From contig CAYTLQ010000263.1 of the NCBI GenBank assembly GCA_964438715.1, positions 1 to 5,480 on the forward strand: DNA of 5,480 nt, written 5' to 3'. A program made the position numbers and the translations under genes. Source of the stretch: CAYTLQ01 sp964438715 (GTDB taxonomy: Bacteria > Bacteroidota > Ignavibacteria > Ignavibacteriales > Ignavibacteriaceae). Below are positions 5,361 through 5,480 of the stretch, in pieces; the first letter of the stretch is position 1, and each line of letters opens with the position of its first letter. Under the pieces are notes generated by a model, which was not told where the DNA came from, did no database searches, and saw only the letters and a list, made by a program, of their open reading frames with translations.

Positions 5361-5480
5361 ATGAATTTTGGAAATGTGGACTATGAGGTTAATGATTTTA
5401 CCAATGATGTAATTGAAGCATCAAAACACATTCCCGTGCTTGTTGATTTCTGGGCGGAGTGGTGTGGTCCCTGCCGTATG
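5361..5480 (+). CDS. Thioredoxin-fold protein, N-terminal fragment (3' end outside window)
   Basis: Forty codons are visible before the window ends. The segment PVLVDFWAEWCGPCRM (residues 25-40) is the classic thioredoxin beta-strand and active site, with the redox cysteines C35 and C38 in CGPC. The preceding stretch, YEVNDFTNDVIEASKHI (8-24), resembles thioredoxin-domain proteins with a C-terminal tetratricopeptide part (CnoX/YbbN type) more than short TrxA. I cannot see the rest, so both remain open. The protein would act in the cytoplasm, reducing disulfides or, for the CnoX type, protecting and handing over oxidised client proteins. It has its own promoter and a strong ribosome binding site and is separated from hppA by a strong terminator. 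No signal peptide is present. Confidence 0.9.
   Translation, partial: MNFGNVDYEVNDFTNDVIEASKHIPVLVDFWAEWCGPCRM

Noticed and set aside
1..5480. CRISPR array, tRNA/rRNA, insertion sequence or transposase
   Set aside because: No regularly spaced repeats, no tRNA T-arm signature, and no transposase motifs or terminal inverted repeats were seen on either strand.

Overview
The window reads as a piece of a chromosome from the Bacteroidota/Chlorobiota/Ignavibacteriota (FCB) group. Three things point there. Two promoters fit the Bacteroidetes-type pattern (TTTG, 19 nt, TAnnTTTG). The membrane pyrophosphatase looks like a divergent type that I associate with Chlorobium and relatives. Core-gene GC is moderate, about 43-45% in the lines I counted. 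I cannot name a genus; Ignavibacteria-like is my best guess.

Layout from left to right. (1) Positions 1-932 hold the 3' end of an AAA15/RloA-like ABC-type ATPase gene, followed 2 nt later by a complete RloB-family TOPRIM-like gene. Together they look like an RloAB/AbiL-type anti-phage (abortive-infection) pair. This part is clearly more AT-rich than the rest (about 28% GC in sampled lines), which suggests an acquired defence module. (2) Positions 933-1033 form a short convergent gap without a convincing terminator. (3) Positions 1034-2269, minus strand, encode a complete 411-residue major facilitator superfamily transporter of unknown substrate. (4) Positions 2270-2661 are a divergent intergenic region. 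It holds a possible 55-codon minus-strand small ORF, short GGTTTA-type repeats, and a well-formed promoter and ribosome binding site for the next gene. (5) Positions 2662-5052 encode a complete 796-residue membrane-bound proton-pumping pyrophosphatase (hppA) of the potassium-independent type. It carries a signal-peptide-like N-terminus and unusual motifs. (6) Positions 5046-5108 carry two stacked hairpin/T-run terminators. (7) Positions 5109-5360 are noncoding, with a compact inverted-repeat cluster and then a second FCB-type promoter and a strong Shine-Dalgarno. (8) Positions 5361-5480 are the first 40 codons of a thioredoxin-fold protein with an intact CGPC active site, cut by the window edge.

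The genes do not form one pathway. The left end is a defence cassette cut by the window. The right part is housekeeping: hppA and the thioredoxin gene each have their own promoter, with strong termination between them. The features most worth a second look are the defence pair with its sharp composition step, and the divergent pyrophosphatase. I did not find a clearly new system; the small ORF and the inverted repeats at 5196-5248 are the only unexplained structures, and both are weakly supported.
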